NCBI RefSeq assembly: GCF_016808335.1
Contig: NC_053143.1
Coordinates: 4,683,398-4,747,397 of the forward strand
Length of the DNA: 64,000 nucleotides
Origin: Panicum virgatum
Lineage: Eukaryota; Streptophyta; Magnoliopsida; Poales; Poaceae
Direction: 5' to 3'
The position numbers and the translations under genes were made by a program. Of this stretch, positions 33,955 to 46,800 are shown piece after piece. Position 1 is the first letter of the stretch; each line of letters begins with the position of its first letter. The notes under the pieces were generated by a model. It did not search any database and was not told where the DNA came from. It saw nothing but the letters and a program-made list of their open reading frames with translations.

Positions 33955-34468
33955 CCGCCCGCAAGTGGCCACCGACCGTGGGGCCGGCGGTCCAACACAC
34001 AGCCCGGTCCCACCCATCCTGCGAGCCATCATGGACTCCGACCCTCGCGGCGGCAACCGGCAAGAAAGATTGGTGTGGATGGGTGGAGACATGGAAGCGT
34101 ATTTACAGTTTCCATGCTTTCTGTGTAGCAAGGCGTATTCACGTGTGTGATGCTTTCCGCTCACGCAGGCGCAGCGCAGCTCGCTTGACCAACCAACACG
34201 GGCCCGGGCTCTTCCGACCTTGACTCCATGGCTCCGTATGCGTCTCCCCTGTAACAGCTGCTATACATCCCAGCGCATCACTTTGATTTGATATGTATGG
34301 CAAATGCAAGTTCATGCTTCCAAAAAAGAGGAGGGTGAATCTAGAATTTGATGATAGGTGGTCCAATGCAAAGGTCCGTTTACTAGAACTCCATCTGATT
34401 TTAATACTTATGGAAACTTATCTATGAGAGAGGTGATTCTGTAACTGAAGGTGATTCTCTAGTATAAA
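33955..34468. repeat. Duplicated block Y, copy 2
   Basis: It matches 8745-9175 with an extra ~60-bp insertion ('GGACTCCGACCCTCGCGG…') and shares the same order of landmarks. It continues through 'AGGTGGTCCAATG' and 'GGTGATTCTCTAGTATAAACTTA'. No PHD fragment follows directly here. Confidence 0.75.
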
Positions 34469-35987
34469 CTTACGTAGTCTACTGGTTACAGAAGCCTTAG
34501 TAGCAATTCAGGTTCTGTATTCGACTTCCATTGGGAGCGAATTTTTTAGGATTTAACGGCGTTATGCTTTCAGTGGTAGGCGTTGTTCGACAACGAGATG
34601 ACTTCATCTATTTTGAGGATTTGTCTGCTCAGTCTTCAAAGATGCTTATAAAAGATACTTATAACGGCGTGTGCATGTGTTGTGAGTGTCTAAGTTGTGT
34701 ATCTGCTTTGTTTGTAGTCAATAGTGGAGATGCATATATCACAGGCATGTATTTAAAAAATAATTATATTTAAAAATAACACGTGTTTAAAGAACAATCA
34801 TATTTTTTAAAAAAACATGAGACTTAAATTTGATATAACTTATATGGCATAGTCGGATTACATGGAATGACTACTAAAGTAACTAAATTATTTTTTTATT
34901 AAAAATGTAGCAATCCACTTACGTGCATGCATATTTAGGAAGGAAACAATGAGTTTCATTTGTGGTGTCCCTCGTGCGCGTGCATATTCAAAGGAAGGAA
35001 ACAATGAATTTCATTTTGCCATGTGCGATTCCTTTAATCTACCAAGTCATGATTGTTGCTTCAAGGTATAAATGGGGATGGATAGGTGGAAGAGAAAGTA
35101 GAGAGGAGAAAGAATACTTGCATGCTTCGCTTCGTGATTGATCTGGATGTAAGGAAACATGCATGGCATGCATATTGAAAGGAAGGAAACAATAAGTTTC
35201 TTTTGTGGTGTCCCTCGTGTGCGTGCATATTCAGGGTGTGTTTAGTTGGTAAAAAAATTTGAATTTTGGTACTGTAGTACATTTCGTTATTACTTGACAA
35301 ATAATATCTAATTATAAATTAATTAGGCTTAAAAATTCATCTCATGCTAATCAGTTAGACTGAGTAATTAGTTATTTTTTTAACTACATTTAATGCTTCA
35401 TGCATATGTTTGAAGATTCGATGTGACAAATATTGTAGAAAATATTTTGAAAACTAAACAGGGCCTCAAAGGAAGGAAGCAATGATACGTGCGTGCATAT
35501 TAAATGGTATCCACCATACGGCGATCATTGACCCCATATATATGTGCCACGATCTCCTACTTTTGAAAGGGATGCAATCATATGTCAATAAAGGCAACCA
35601 AATGATGAATTTTTTAAGAAGAAAGAAATGAAAAGAAACAAGCACGGCAGCACGTTCTAGAAGAATATCAGAAGCAATCAAGGTAGCTGCACAATAAAAA
35701 TTCACGGCGGCAAATAATATCCTAATTTAGTAATTACTGCTTGATTGATAGGAAGATGAATTGGAGTATGGAATGAATTTATAATTTTTATAACCTAGAA
35801 AAGAAGAAATATAAAGATAAGTATATTTTATTATGATACATTCATTCGCGGATCTCACATGATAGAAGAACTAATATAAATATGTGGAAATTTTGTAGCT
35901 CCATCGTGATCACGTCCATGTTCAAATTAATTTGGATCTATTGTTTGGGAGGTCAGGGATGGGATGGTAAACATGGTGCGCGTGGGC
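34469..35987. other. AT-rich spacer with one MITE
   Basis: It contains the phrase 'GGAAGGAAACAAT(G/A)A(G/A)TTTC' four times (34940-35200), often with 'GTGGTGTCCCTCGTG', so a short local duplication has occurred. A MITE lies at 35233-35465. No gene is supported. Confidence 0.45.
35233..35465. mobile_element. MITE of the GTGTTTAGTTGG family, copy 2
   Basis: It starts GGTGTGTTTAGTTGG and ends AAAACTAAACAGGGCC. Internal phrases are shared with copies 1 and 3. Confidence 0.75.
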
Positions 35988-36285
35988 ACACAGGAGGCGT
36001 AATGGCCTACGGCTGGCCGTGGGGCCCGCCACTCTAGATCCGTCCATGGTGGGTGCGCGTCCGGTTCCATGGGACGGCACGCGATCGAGGCGGCACGGGC
36101 GCCGGCGGTCGGTTTTCCTGCTACCCTACGTGTCGAACTCCGGCTGGCCCGAACTCCCGAGACGTATGTGTATGTGCATACACAAGTACACATACCCTTG
36201 GAGCCATACGCGTATGTGCAACGCAGGGTACACATACATACGGTCGGTGCTGAACACGTCGCATCATTTACCACGTCGCATCATA
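35988..36285. repeat. Duplicated block X, copy 2
   Basis: This is the second copy of the block at 6253-6500. It is longer because of an extra segment rich in 'GTATGTG/CACATAC' (36160-36190), which looks like a local microsatellite-type expansion. Confidence 0.7.
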
Positions 36286-36467
36286 TACGGAGTATGTTCC
36301 TTATCGCCGAAGAAAACAGAAGCCTCCCAGACCGAGTACTGTACGTGAGTAAAAAAAGAATTCGCGAGTAGGAAAGAAGCTAGTGTGCGTGATACGTCAA
36401 TTACTACACGGCACGTATCTGTGGCTGTGTCAATTGCGGTGGGAAAATAGAGACCCTATCAAACAAT

Positions 36468-36800
36468 GGCCGTGTTTGGTTGAGGTGGAAAAAAATTTCG
36501 CGAAATTTTTTTACATTTTTGACCAAAAATTTAGAGCAGCAAACGAAGTCTAATTACAAAACCACCTCCATAACTCCTGTGTAAATCGCGAGACGAATCT
36601 AAAGAGGCCTTTGACCGCGTGATTAGAGTATGGTTACTGTAGCATCACTGTAGTAAATCATCAATTAATTAGCGTCATTAGATTCATCTCGAAAAGTTAC
36701 ACTCATCCCTAAAAAGATTTTGCAAATAGACTACATTTAGTACTCCATGCGGAAGTTTATCTTTTTGTGAAATCTTGATGTGACAATTTACCAAATGCTA
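36468..36800. mobile_element. MITE of the GGCC(G)TGTTTGG family
   Basis: It starts GGCCGTGTTTGGTTGAGG and ends near ACCAAATGCTAGGGCC. Internal phrases 'CGCGAGACGAATCTAA' and 'GTTACTGTAGCATCA' are shared with the element at 37360-37684. It directly abuts the next MITE. Confidence 0.7.
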
Positions 36801-37033
36801 GGGCCCGTTTAGTTTGTGGAAAATCCGTGAAAAATTACTGTAACATATTTCGTTGTTATTTGACAAATAATGTTCAATCATAAACTAATTAGATTTAAAA
36901 AATTCATCTCGTACTAATCAGTTAGACTGTGTAATTAATTATATTTTAACTATATTTAATACTCTATGCATATATTCAAAAATTCGATGTGACAGGTACT
37001 ATAGAAAAATTTTTGAGAACTAAATGGAGCCTA
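36801..37033. mobile_element. MITE of the GTTTAGTT family, copy 3
   Basis: It starts GGGCCCGTTTAGTTTGTGG and ends GAGAACTAAATGGAGCC. It shares the interior with copies 1 and 2. Confidence 0.7.
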
Positions 37034-37359
37034 GGTGTGTCCTCCTTGCCTGTCAAGCAAATCGACGACACCCCTGCCACCTCCGCTTCACTCCTGGTGC
37101 CGTTCTCCCCGCCGTCCCCGGTGCCGCTCCACCTCGCGAACCCACTTCCACTGCGTTCAGCAGGCTGGATCTGGAGTAGTGTGAGAGAAAAATATTGTTA
37201 TTTGACTAGTGGCTGGAGGCTGGAGCTGGAGAGATGTGAGAGAAAAATATTGTAGCGCTGGAGCTGGAGGCACCAGCCGAACGCAGTGGCACCGTCAATG
37301 TCCGGCGACAGTTTTCACCTCTCATCATCATTTTTCCTCTCTCTCTCCCTTCTCATTCC

Positions 37360-37684
37360 GGCCCCGTTTGATTCGTCTAGATCTAGATTTTAGATTAAAA
37401 AATCTTGTCATTTGAAGTATTAAATAAAGTCTAATTATAAAACTAATTGCAGAACCCTAAGGCTACTTTGCGAGACGATTCTAACGAGGTATATTAATCC
37501 ATGATTAGTGGATGGTTACTGTAGCATCATTGTAGTAAATCGTGACTTAATTAGACTCGTTAGATTCGTCACGCCAAATTACACTCATCTATGAAAAGGT
37601 TTCGCAAATAAATTTTATTTAATGTACCATGCATGCAAGATTCCTTGTTCCAAAATTTTGGATCCAAAAATCCAAACAGGGCCC
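37360..37684. mobile_element. MITE of the GGCCCCGTTTG family
   Basis: It starts GGCCCCGTTTGATTCG and ends with the inverse, CCAAACAGGGCCC. The interior contains 'TTTGCGAGACGATTC' and 'GTTACTGTAGCATCA'. Confidence 0.75.
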
Positions 37685-37795
37685 AAATCCAGTCTTGCTA
37701 CTGACATATAACAAGGACAGTTCCGAATACCACCAATGATGGTGCGTGAGTGCCTGTGGCTGTGCCTCTTCCTTCGCTGAATCTGGTGCATCCTC

Positions 37796-38186
37796 TCCAA
37801 CTAAAGTTTAGCTTACTAAAGTTTGGAGCTTTTTTTAGCAAACTAAAGTTTAGATTGCTAAACTTTAATAGAGGTTGTTTGAATACCTTTACTAAACTCT
37901 TCTAAATCACCGTGCTACCCTTTTTTTAATTCTCTGCAACAACCCTCCACCTATGCTTTATTTCACCAAGGCTAGCGGGTGGAGTGTTATTGCGGAGTAT
38001 TTTAGACTTTGCTCACTATTAGCAAATTTAGCCACTCTTAGCTGGCTAATGACTAAAGCTATTTTTGGCGTCCAACTAAAGTTTAGCGAGATCATTAGGA
38101 TTCAAAGTGCTAAACTTTAGCAACTACTCCAAAATAGAACCTTAACTGTAGTGAACTTTAGCAAGAGGATCCAAATAGAACCTTAT
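37796..38186. mobile_element. MITE-like block with CTAAAGTTTAG repeats
   Basis: Many direct and inverted copies of 'CTAAAGTTTAG' or 'CTAAACTTTAG' fill the block, which begins CTCCAACTAAAG and ends near 'GGATCCAAATAGAACC'. The ends are imperfect, so the limits are approximate. Confidence 0.5.
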
Positions 38187-39459
38187 ATGTAGTAATTCTT
38201 TTTCGTAATTGCACGGCTTTACTCCAAAATCAGCATTTTATGGCGTTGAGCATCCGGTGGCGCCGCCACCACCACTGCCCACTGATATTATGGAGCACGG
38301 CTTTGAAGCTGCCAACTCCTCAAAGCCTGTTCACCGTAATGGTGCATGCTGTTGCTGTGCAACCTCGGTGGCACAGTGCACGCAACCGTCAACGGAGGTG
38401 TCTCAGGAGCACCACCGAGTTGCAGGGGAGCTGCCGAAGATCTAATACCAAAGAAAATGTGTTAGGACTTAGGATTCAGGCTTGAATTCTTTCAATTGCG
38501 CAATGAAGCCCAGATATAAGTGCAATTTTGTAATTCCTCTATTTTTTTTCACACCATCAGAAATCATCTCACAAATATCGGTCGTCTCATTTGCATCAAG
38601 AACAGGAAGCATATGATTGCTTTATATATCTTTTTTTCTGGAATTGCTACACTTGCATTCCATATTTCCATATGGCCATATTCTATATAATATATGGGTT
38701 TCAATATAAATTACTGATTCCACATGTGGGACAAAGGAACATTTTACATTTGGCGTCACCATCTCACTCACGCGCTCCATCCTACGGGCGCGCATATCTC
38801 CCTAGTATATAGTAGCCGTACGTGGACGGAACGAAGCAACTGGCCTGGGTCATCAGCTCGTGCGTCTTTCCCAGCATGCGACGGGCCCGGCGGCGCACGT
38901 TGCAGCCGTCGCGCGGCCGCAAGTGAGCCCGTCGCGCGATCGAGCTGCGACTCGGCGAGGAGGGGAGAGCTGAGGCTGGTGATTGGCGGGCGCCATTGAC
39001 CCAAGCATGCATGCATGCCGCATCATGACGAGCGAGGAGGGAAGTTGAGCACGGCGGCGGGGCCCTTCATGACGAGCGCGGCGGTGTCGTGTGCCGCTAG
39101 TGATAGCAGCTAGCGCCGCAGCGTGCGCTGCTCGGCTCCTGCGCCAAGGTCGCCGTCGACGCGGTGCCGAGGCCGGTCTTCTGCGCCAACATCCTCGCCA
39201 TGGGCACCAGGGACGCCATCACGCTGGGGTGGCTCAATGGGATGCGTTCGGCGGCGAGCAGCATCGACGGCGAGCTGGTGCGGCTGGCGGCCAGAGCGAA
39301 GTTTCTGATCCGCAGTCTAGCGTTTCATCCATCCGCAATCCAATAAGATTTGGATTATCCTATATTTTCTATATCCAACAAATCCAGTCCTTACATCTAA
39401 AATAGTTGGACGTCCATATCCAACTATGGATTAGACCCAATCCATTCCCAGGAGTAACA
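38187..39459. other. Spacer with a GC-rich possible gene fragment
   Basis: 39100-39310 is GC-rich and has a frame containing 'VFCANILAMGTRDAIT' that looks protein-like, but I cannot assign a family and it breaks off at 39310. 38878-38900 resembles 8640-8670. Nothing else is supported. Confidence 0.3.
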
Positions 39460-39650
39460 CCAACCAACACAAATGCCCGCCAAGCTCCCCTGGCCGGGCT
39501 CTTCCAACCTCGCCTCCATGGCTCCATCTATGCCTCTGCTTCGGTCCTCCCCTGTACCAGCCACTAACACATTGATTTGATGTTCGTGGCAAATGCAAGT
39601 TCATGCATAAAAAAGGATGGTAAATGCAGAATTTGATACTAGGGATCCAG
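39460..39650. repeat. Duplicated block Y, copy 3 (partial)
   Basis: It matches the second half of block Y ('CCGGGCTCTTCC', 'CCTCTGCTTCGG', 'GGCAAATGCAAGTTCATGC'). It is followed ~420 bp later by PHD fragment D, the same arrangement as copy 1 and pseudogene C. Confidence 0.7.
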
Positions 39651-40069
39651 TATAAACAATTTTTTTTACGAAGATGTCATCGTGAGCGTACTAGATCCGC
39701 TAATCCGATAGAGTAGCTCTTCACATCATGTGGACGCTAGGCATTCTACCCTGGCCTGACAGAGGTGGCGCCATGATTTCGAGTTAGGCCCGGGTGCAAA
39801 TTGCAAAAAGCAAGCTGAGAAGGCACTAGCAGGTTACCACTTCTTGATGGTTGGAAAAATAAAAGAGCTCCCATCTAGTAGTTGTGTGGGACTCGGACTG
39901 AACCTATGCGGCCACAGAGTAGTTAGGCTTTCATTGTTTTTCCCCCTTTACTGAATATATACCGCTATATTTTCCTGCAAATGCAGGGCCATGGTCGCTG
40001 CAGGCCACTCCTAGCTCCGCCACTGCAGCCTAGCCGGAGGGCCGGACCGTGCTCGGTGCTCCACTCTAC

Positions 40070-40260
40070 TGAAAGTGCGTCCGAGGCTCGGCATCTCAAT
40101 CTCCAGCATGTGGTAAATTAAAGTAATTCGTTTTATTTTCTTTTGCACTGTGTTCTCAAGTCAAAAGTTAGGTCAGAGAGAACATCTCAGTTCGGCATCA
40201 TTAATCTTTAAAGACAACTCTTACGAACCACTCAAACAAGAAATTTGCTTTGATGGACTC
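40070..40260 (-). pseudogene. Copy D: fragment of the PHD gene's large exon
   Basis: It matches 42310-42500 of the intact gene with many small differences (shared 'GGCATCT', 'GTGTTCTCAA'-like and 'AAGACAACTC'). It lies between the third Y block and the 3' end of the intact gene and is non-functional. Confidence 0.65.
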
Positions 40261-40301
40261 TGGCACTTCCTTGGTATCTGGCAGTAGAGAATACTCCCTC
40301 C

Positions 40302-40458
40302 TAGGGGTGTTAATTGATGTTTCTTAGGTGCATTTTTAATCCTCTTTAGTTCAAAATTTTATTTCTCGAAAATAAGATCTCAATTTGAAAAATTAGTATA
40401 AAACTTTGAAATAAAGAGGATTGAAGGTATATCTAAATGTCATCAATTTGCACCCCTA
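40302..40458. mobile_element. hAT-type MITE inside a Stowaway-like end
   Basis: The 157-bp element starts TAGGGGTGTTAATTGATG and ends with the inverse, CATCAATTTGCACCCCTA; the similarity of the ends extends for about 50 bp. It is flanked by CTCCCTCC (40294-40301) and CTTCCTCC (40459-40466), an 8-bp target duplication with one change. The sequence that follows (CTTCCTCCGTTC…) is a Stowaway-type end, so this MITE inserted into another one. Confidence 0.85.
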
Positions 40459-40805
40459 CTTCCTCCGTTCAATTTACAACTTTTAGAGATATCGTTAGTT
40501 AAAGTTAAAAAAGTTTAACTTTAAAAAAAATATAAACATAGCTATATTCTGGAAGAGTAAGAGACAATGCGCACATCATAAGGAAACCTCAATTTTATAT
40601 TCTTTGCTCAGTACAATCTTGAGTTTTTCAAAAGCGACAAATTGAAAAAAGCTCCAGTCGAGCTTCAGTTTGGTACATCATACACTCCTACAGGATTAAC
40701 GACCATCTAATTTGGTCCTAAACATCACAGAAGGTTACAGCTACGCTTCAGAAGCCGGAACGCTGTTGTCGCGGGTTAGTTCTCTGACCCTACAGCATCG
40801 GAGGC

Positions 40806-43800
40806 CTAAAGCCCTAAAGAACCCGGCTTCACCAACCCCTTCACAGCAAACACAAGTGCGCCTTCATTTTCCAGCTCCTTGATAAACTGCTCCGATCTTG
40901 GTGTCTGCGCAACGACAAGGCCAAGCAGCTTGGTTGGGGGAGCTTCTGAATTTGCGTGAGGCTGTCCATGATCACTGGGGTCAATCTCAGTGCCAACACC
41001 ATGGACAGCGCCTGGAGACGGTTGCCTCTCAGATGGCATGGTACCCTTTGAAACAGGAATTTCTTGGTCCTGGGTGTCACCTTGCACCTTATCTTCACGG
41101 TCCTTTCTCTCCGCAGCATGTGATGTAGAAACCTTTTGTTTCACTTGACTAGCTGCTTTGCTCTTGCATGACCTGCGCCTGAACACTCCCCACAGATAGG
41201 GTTTCCCTTGGAACGCTACAATACAACAGGATTTGTTAAGTGAACTGCAAAATATAAGCAGTAGATGTCTAAACTATAAAACGCAAGAACTTAACTGCAA
41301 TAAAATAAATAACTTTTCAAGTGTAGTAGTTGACAGTAGAAACAACTGCAATGCAAAATTGCGCTGACCAAATGCAAATGCAAGCATGCCATATAGTATC
41401 CATGGCACTAGTAAATAAATTACATTGTGAAATCAACAATATGATACTTACTTTGACATTGCTCTGGTAGGAGAACAGAAGGGAAGATCAGCAGCTTGTC
41501 AACGCCAAAAACATATTTCAGAATTATGCTATGATCAGTGACATACTGCACTAGTCGATCCAGATCTTTATTTGGCCTATAAAAGCAACATCATTTAAAC
41601 TAGCATGTAGCTGAAAATACAAAACAAGCAAGTAGGCATAGGGTAGGCCACACACCTCATATTATCTGAAAAGAAATACAAGCCAATGCTTTCAGCAGTA
41701 GGTTCTGATGATGCCTCCCACCTCTTTGGCCAGGCTTTCAACTTCGAATGCTTTGTTACTTTCATTACAGGTGGTAATGATCTTGATAATTCCTGCACCT
41801 TCTTGCATGCTTGATTTGAGAGATGTGCAGCCAGGGAAATATACTCTTGGCCAATCTTCATGATTCCACTATCAGTACAAAAAGTGAAAATATTAGCACT
41901 GCAGAGACAAATATTGAAATGATTTAGAATGAATAGGATTGAGGGCATCTAACATACATCCAATATGATCTATCAACGGGTCGTGGACAAAAAAAGCGTT
42001 CTTGATCTGTAGATGCTGAAAAGACTGGCATCCCGGATATGCTACAGTGGTCCTCTGTCACTGCAGCTTCTGATGCTAACTGCTCAGCATCGTTCGGTGC
42101 GCACCGCACACTAGGATTCCTTAGAGGTGCATTTTTATCTTTATTTTCCCTTCTCTGCTTCTTTGTCTGTGTATTTCCTGGACGCGACGCTTCCTCATGA
42201 TTCCCTCCAGATCTTCTCTTGTTCATTGCACCATTTTCTACATGTCTCCTATTCATCCTTACCTGTTCATCATTCTTGCTGGATGGGGGGTTTGAATCTC
42301 CCACCTGCATGGCCTTGGCATCTTCATCTTCATCACATGGTAAAATAGGTCGTTTTCTTTTCATGGGCACAATATTCTCAAAAGATTGAGCTGCACTAGA
42401 AAATATTGGCTCTGCATCATTGGCATTATTTACTTCCTTAGTCTTTGAAGACAACTCCGAGCCAACACTTAAGCAAGCATGATCGGATTGCTTTGATGGC
42501 CTACAACTTTTCAGTTGTGCAGGATCAGCATTTCTATCCTTGGTAATGATCTCAAGCTTGGTTTCCTGATGTTTAGTATGATATTGAGTGTGTATGTTTG
42601 ATCGATTTTTAAAGTTACTTTTTGTTGCCTTGCATGGACTATTCTTGGAAGGCAATGCCTCACTGTTATCATTTTCCGTTTGTGATACTTGGCTACAAAC
42701 CACATTTTTGGCAGCAGAAACTGAAGCCTTCGGCACATCATCTTGGGTATTCCTTCCCTTCAGCTCAGAATTGGGATGGGAGCTTTCATTAAGGCCATTG
42801 TGACTGCAATGGAGTTCGCCATTCAAGATGTTTAGATGTGAAGGTACCTCAACTTGTCCACTCTCCGTGTTTTCTATGCTGCACAGATTATGTTTATCTG
42901 ATCTATTTGCTTCATCTGAGTTGTCTACATCAGAAACCAAGCATTCTTTTGCTGTTAAGGTACTTGATCCTTGGACACTATCCAGTGCAGAGGTGACAGT
43001 TTCCGTGCGTGACAAGCATACTGTTCTTTCAGCACTGTTTTTCTCAACAGCTGAGTCTCGTTCTTCATTTGAGGAACTTGATGGCTCCGCCGATGGACTC
43101 AATCTCTGGACATAATCCAGTGCAGGGATGACAATTTCCGTGCCAGACAAGCATTCCGTTCTTTCAGCGCTGTTTTTCTCAACAGCTGAGTCCCCTCCAT
43201 TTGAGGAACTTGATGGCTCTGCCAAGGGACTCAATCCCTGGACATTATCGACTGAAGGGGTGACAGTTTCCTTGACTGAAAAGCATTCTGTTCTTTCAAC
43301 ATGGTCTTGCTCAACAGCTGAGTCTCCTCCATTTGAGGGACTTGATGGCTCTACAGTCTTTGACATTGACCTCGAGAACAAGCACACTATAGAAGAATCC
43401 AAGACGTTTGTATTCCCAACATCTAGACCTGATGACTGCATTGGCTGTGAGTAACTTGATTGAGGGTTTGATCCTAGGATACTCTTTGGCACATCCCCCC
43501 ATGGTTTAATCACTTCTAAAGGCTGAGGTTGCTCCCAACTTTCCGAGGTTGAACCACATATATGCTCCTCACTTGACAATGTAGGACTAGTTTCACCAGT
43601 AAAAGACGGATGGGATTGCTGGGCATCATTAACTGAAGCAAAAAAGCCTGCCTCCATTTCTTGTTCTTCAATTTCTAGTGCAGGGTCCAAGGGTGAATGG
43701 CTTGAGGCATTTGGATTAACCCCCACCCAAGGACAAGACTGTTCCGCACTTTCCGATGCCTGACTAGAACCATCTTCTGGCTCCACAGTTGGCAGTGGAG

Positions 43801-46800
43801 GACAAGAATCATCCGTAATAAATGGTTGGGATCTCTCAATGATTAAAGGAAGTAAGTCAGTTTTGCTACCTTGAGGAATGGACCCTTCAACATAACATGG
43901 TGACAAGGAACACCTATCTTTTTCTTTTAAGAGGCCCAGGTCTAGACACTCCATAGTGTTCATAGTAGGTTCAACATCATCCATCGTCTTTTGTATTTCT
44001 GCAGCAAGGCCAGAAGCCGAATGACTTGAACCATCAGCAATTTCTGGCCCATAAGTTAAGTGATCATTTTTACTTTCCCCTTCCTTTTCAACATCTTTCA
44101 GCTTTGAATTTTCCCCAATGAACATTTCCGAAGAGTTGAATGTACCTTCACTTGGAAAATGTCTAGTGCAAGCATCTGTACTATCCCTTCTCCCCTTCCG
44201 CGATCTATGTTTCCGATGCCCCCAAGTACAATATCTTCTTGCCATGTGCGATCTATGTCTACGATGCCCCCATGACCACAATTCCTCCGTCACCTTCGCT
44301 CTATTCACATTTGGTTCATCAATTATAGAAGAACCCAATTGAATAGAGTGGTGGTCATCACCCCACCAATTTAATGATTCCACGGCTTCATTATGTCTTG
44401 GGGCGCAATCATCGCACAACCATTCAATTGATGGATCATAAATAACCGTATCCAAACAATATCTACAAAACCACAAATCACTCTAGTTAAGGATAGACCT
44501 TTTATGCCTCAAGAGCCATAGAGGTATTCAATTAGGGACAGTCCACATTACCCCCCTTAACTCTTGCAAAAGTACGAGTTTCCCCCAACTAAAAAACCGA
44601 ATATTCTACACCAAAGAACTACTAAATCCGTCTGACTTTACACCCCTAGACCACCTCAGAGGTGGTTTTCAACTGATGTGGCAAAAAAGGGCGATTTCAT
44701 CAGCCACATGGCAGTGGGCCCACATGCTAGAGCCACGTCACCTCTTCTTCCCTCCACGCTCTCCGCAGTCGTTGGTGCAATGCGCGGTCGGGCCCCCGCA
44801 CGGCAGCGCGGCGCGAGCCTCTGCTCGTCGGGCGGCGGAACGACGCGGGCCTGAGCGCAGCCCTAGCGTGGTGCGATGCAGAGTGGCGCGAGCGGCGCTA
44901 CAGTGCGGCGCAGACATAGGGCCCTGGTGGTGGTTCGTTGCCGAGCAAGTGGCACGGGCCTGGGCGCAAGGCCTGGCACTGCAGGCGGCAGAGCGGCACA
45001 GGCGCAACTGGCGGAGCGATGTGGGCGCGGCCCCCACGCGGCAGACGGCGTCACAGCACTGGTGGTGGTTCGGTACTGCGCAAGCGGCACGGGCCTGGGC
45101 GCAAGGCCCGGCACGATGGCGGTGGCACAGCGCCGGCGGTGGTCCGGTGCGGCACCATAGGCGCAGTGCGGCGTGGCAAGCAGAGCGGCGCAAGCAAGGG
45201 CCCCTAGGCGACAGGCGGAGCAGAGCGAGCACGGGCCCGGCGCGGGAGGCTGCTGCTCAATGCAGGCCTCCGTTGTCGAGCTGGGCAAATTTAATCGAGA
45301 ACCGAGGACCGAACCGAACTAACCGAGAACCGAAACCGAAAGAACCGGAACCAAGAATTTCGATTTCGCGTTCGGTTCCCAATTCTCAGGAACCGAAATT
45401 TTCGGTTCGGTTCGGTTCCTATACTCGGTTAACCGAGGAACCGAGTGTAACGTCCCGCCTCCCTGAGGCCGGGCCCGCTTACATCTGGCAGCTCTCTAGG
45501 ACATAGACTGCCCTCATAGACCAACACCAGTCTTTTCTGCACACTTTGCCCTCACTCGTGCGCAGCCAGGAAGAATTTACCGGTCGGTCAACCATCCCCA
45601 AATTTCTTCGGGCCAAGCACGCTTAACCTCGGAGTTATTTGGAGATCGGCTTCCGAAAAAGAAGTTGCAACTTGTTGGTATGAGTATCCTATTAATCCTA
45701 TTAAGCCTGGGCCGGGGTGTCACACCGAGCCCATATGCAAATTAAACCCATGAAGCCCAAATGGCCCAAGGCGCCAGCCCATATTCTAACCCTAGCCCAA
45801 CTCCTCACCCCACCCACCCACGCAGCTCCCACCACTCCCAGCGCCCCCTCCCCATTCCCCATCGCGCCGCGCCGCCGCCTGTGCCCTGCCGTTCTCCACC
45901 CCGCGCGCCCTGGCCCCCTGACCCCTCCGCCCTCGGGCTCTCGGCAGCTCTCGCAACCCTCGCCGCCGGCCAGCGCCAGCTCCAACAGCCCTCACCGCCC
46001 GCCCAGGCCTACCTCCCACCCGAGCCGCCGCCAAGCCCCACGCGGAGGCGGGAGCCCGGCCGCCGTCCTTGCCCCACGGGCCACGGCCGCTGCCCCTCCT
46101 TACCAGGCACCACGCCACCCCTGCGGGCTGCGGCTGGCGCCCCGCCAGCAGGGCCCACAGGTGGGGCCGGCGTAGCAGCCAACGGCAGGCGACGGCGGTC
46201 CCCTTCAAGCGGCGTAGCTAGCAGGCGGCGGCGGCTGTGGCGCGGCCAGCGCGCGACGACGGCGCCACGCCGATCCCCTGCTGGCTGCAGGCAAGGCGGC
46301 AACTGCGCAGCGGGACCTTGCAGGCGCGCGGAGGCGGCTCCCAACAGTCGCGCGGCGGGGTTGGAGTGGCCTCCGACCGGATCCAATTTTTTTTCCCTCA
46401 TCCCCTGAAGATGTGTAACTTCGGTTAGTTCGGTTATAACCGGAACCGAACCGAAAGAACCGAACCTGAAATTCCTCGGTTCTTAGTTTTGAAAAGAACC
46501 GAACGGTTCCTATTTTTTTAGGAACCGAACTTCTTCAAGAACCGAAGAACCGAACCGATCGGTTCGGTTAGAACCGAACGCCCAGGCCTACTCCGTTGGT
46601 CAGGCGGCGCTCCTGCGCGCCAAGCGGCATTGCGGCACTGACGGCAGTTCAATGCGGAGCGGCACGGGCGTGTGCACTATAGGTGGCACAGCCGCAAGCG
46701 GCGGTGCGACGCGGAAAGCAGCACGGCTGCAGACTCAGGCCCCTACTCGGCGGGTAGCATCCCTATTCGGCATGCAGTGGCGTGGCGTGCAGGAAAGGAG

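Noticed and set aside
44676..46408. Several 130-280-codon frames on both strands
   Set aside because: They are Arg/Ala/Pro-rich frames caused by high GC inside nested transposons. Frames on opposite strands overlap.
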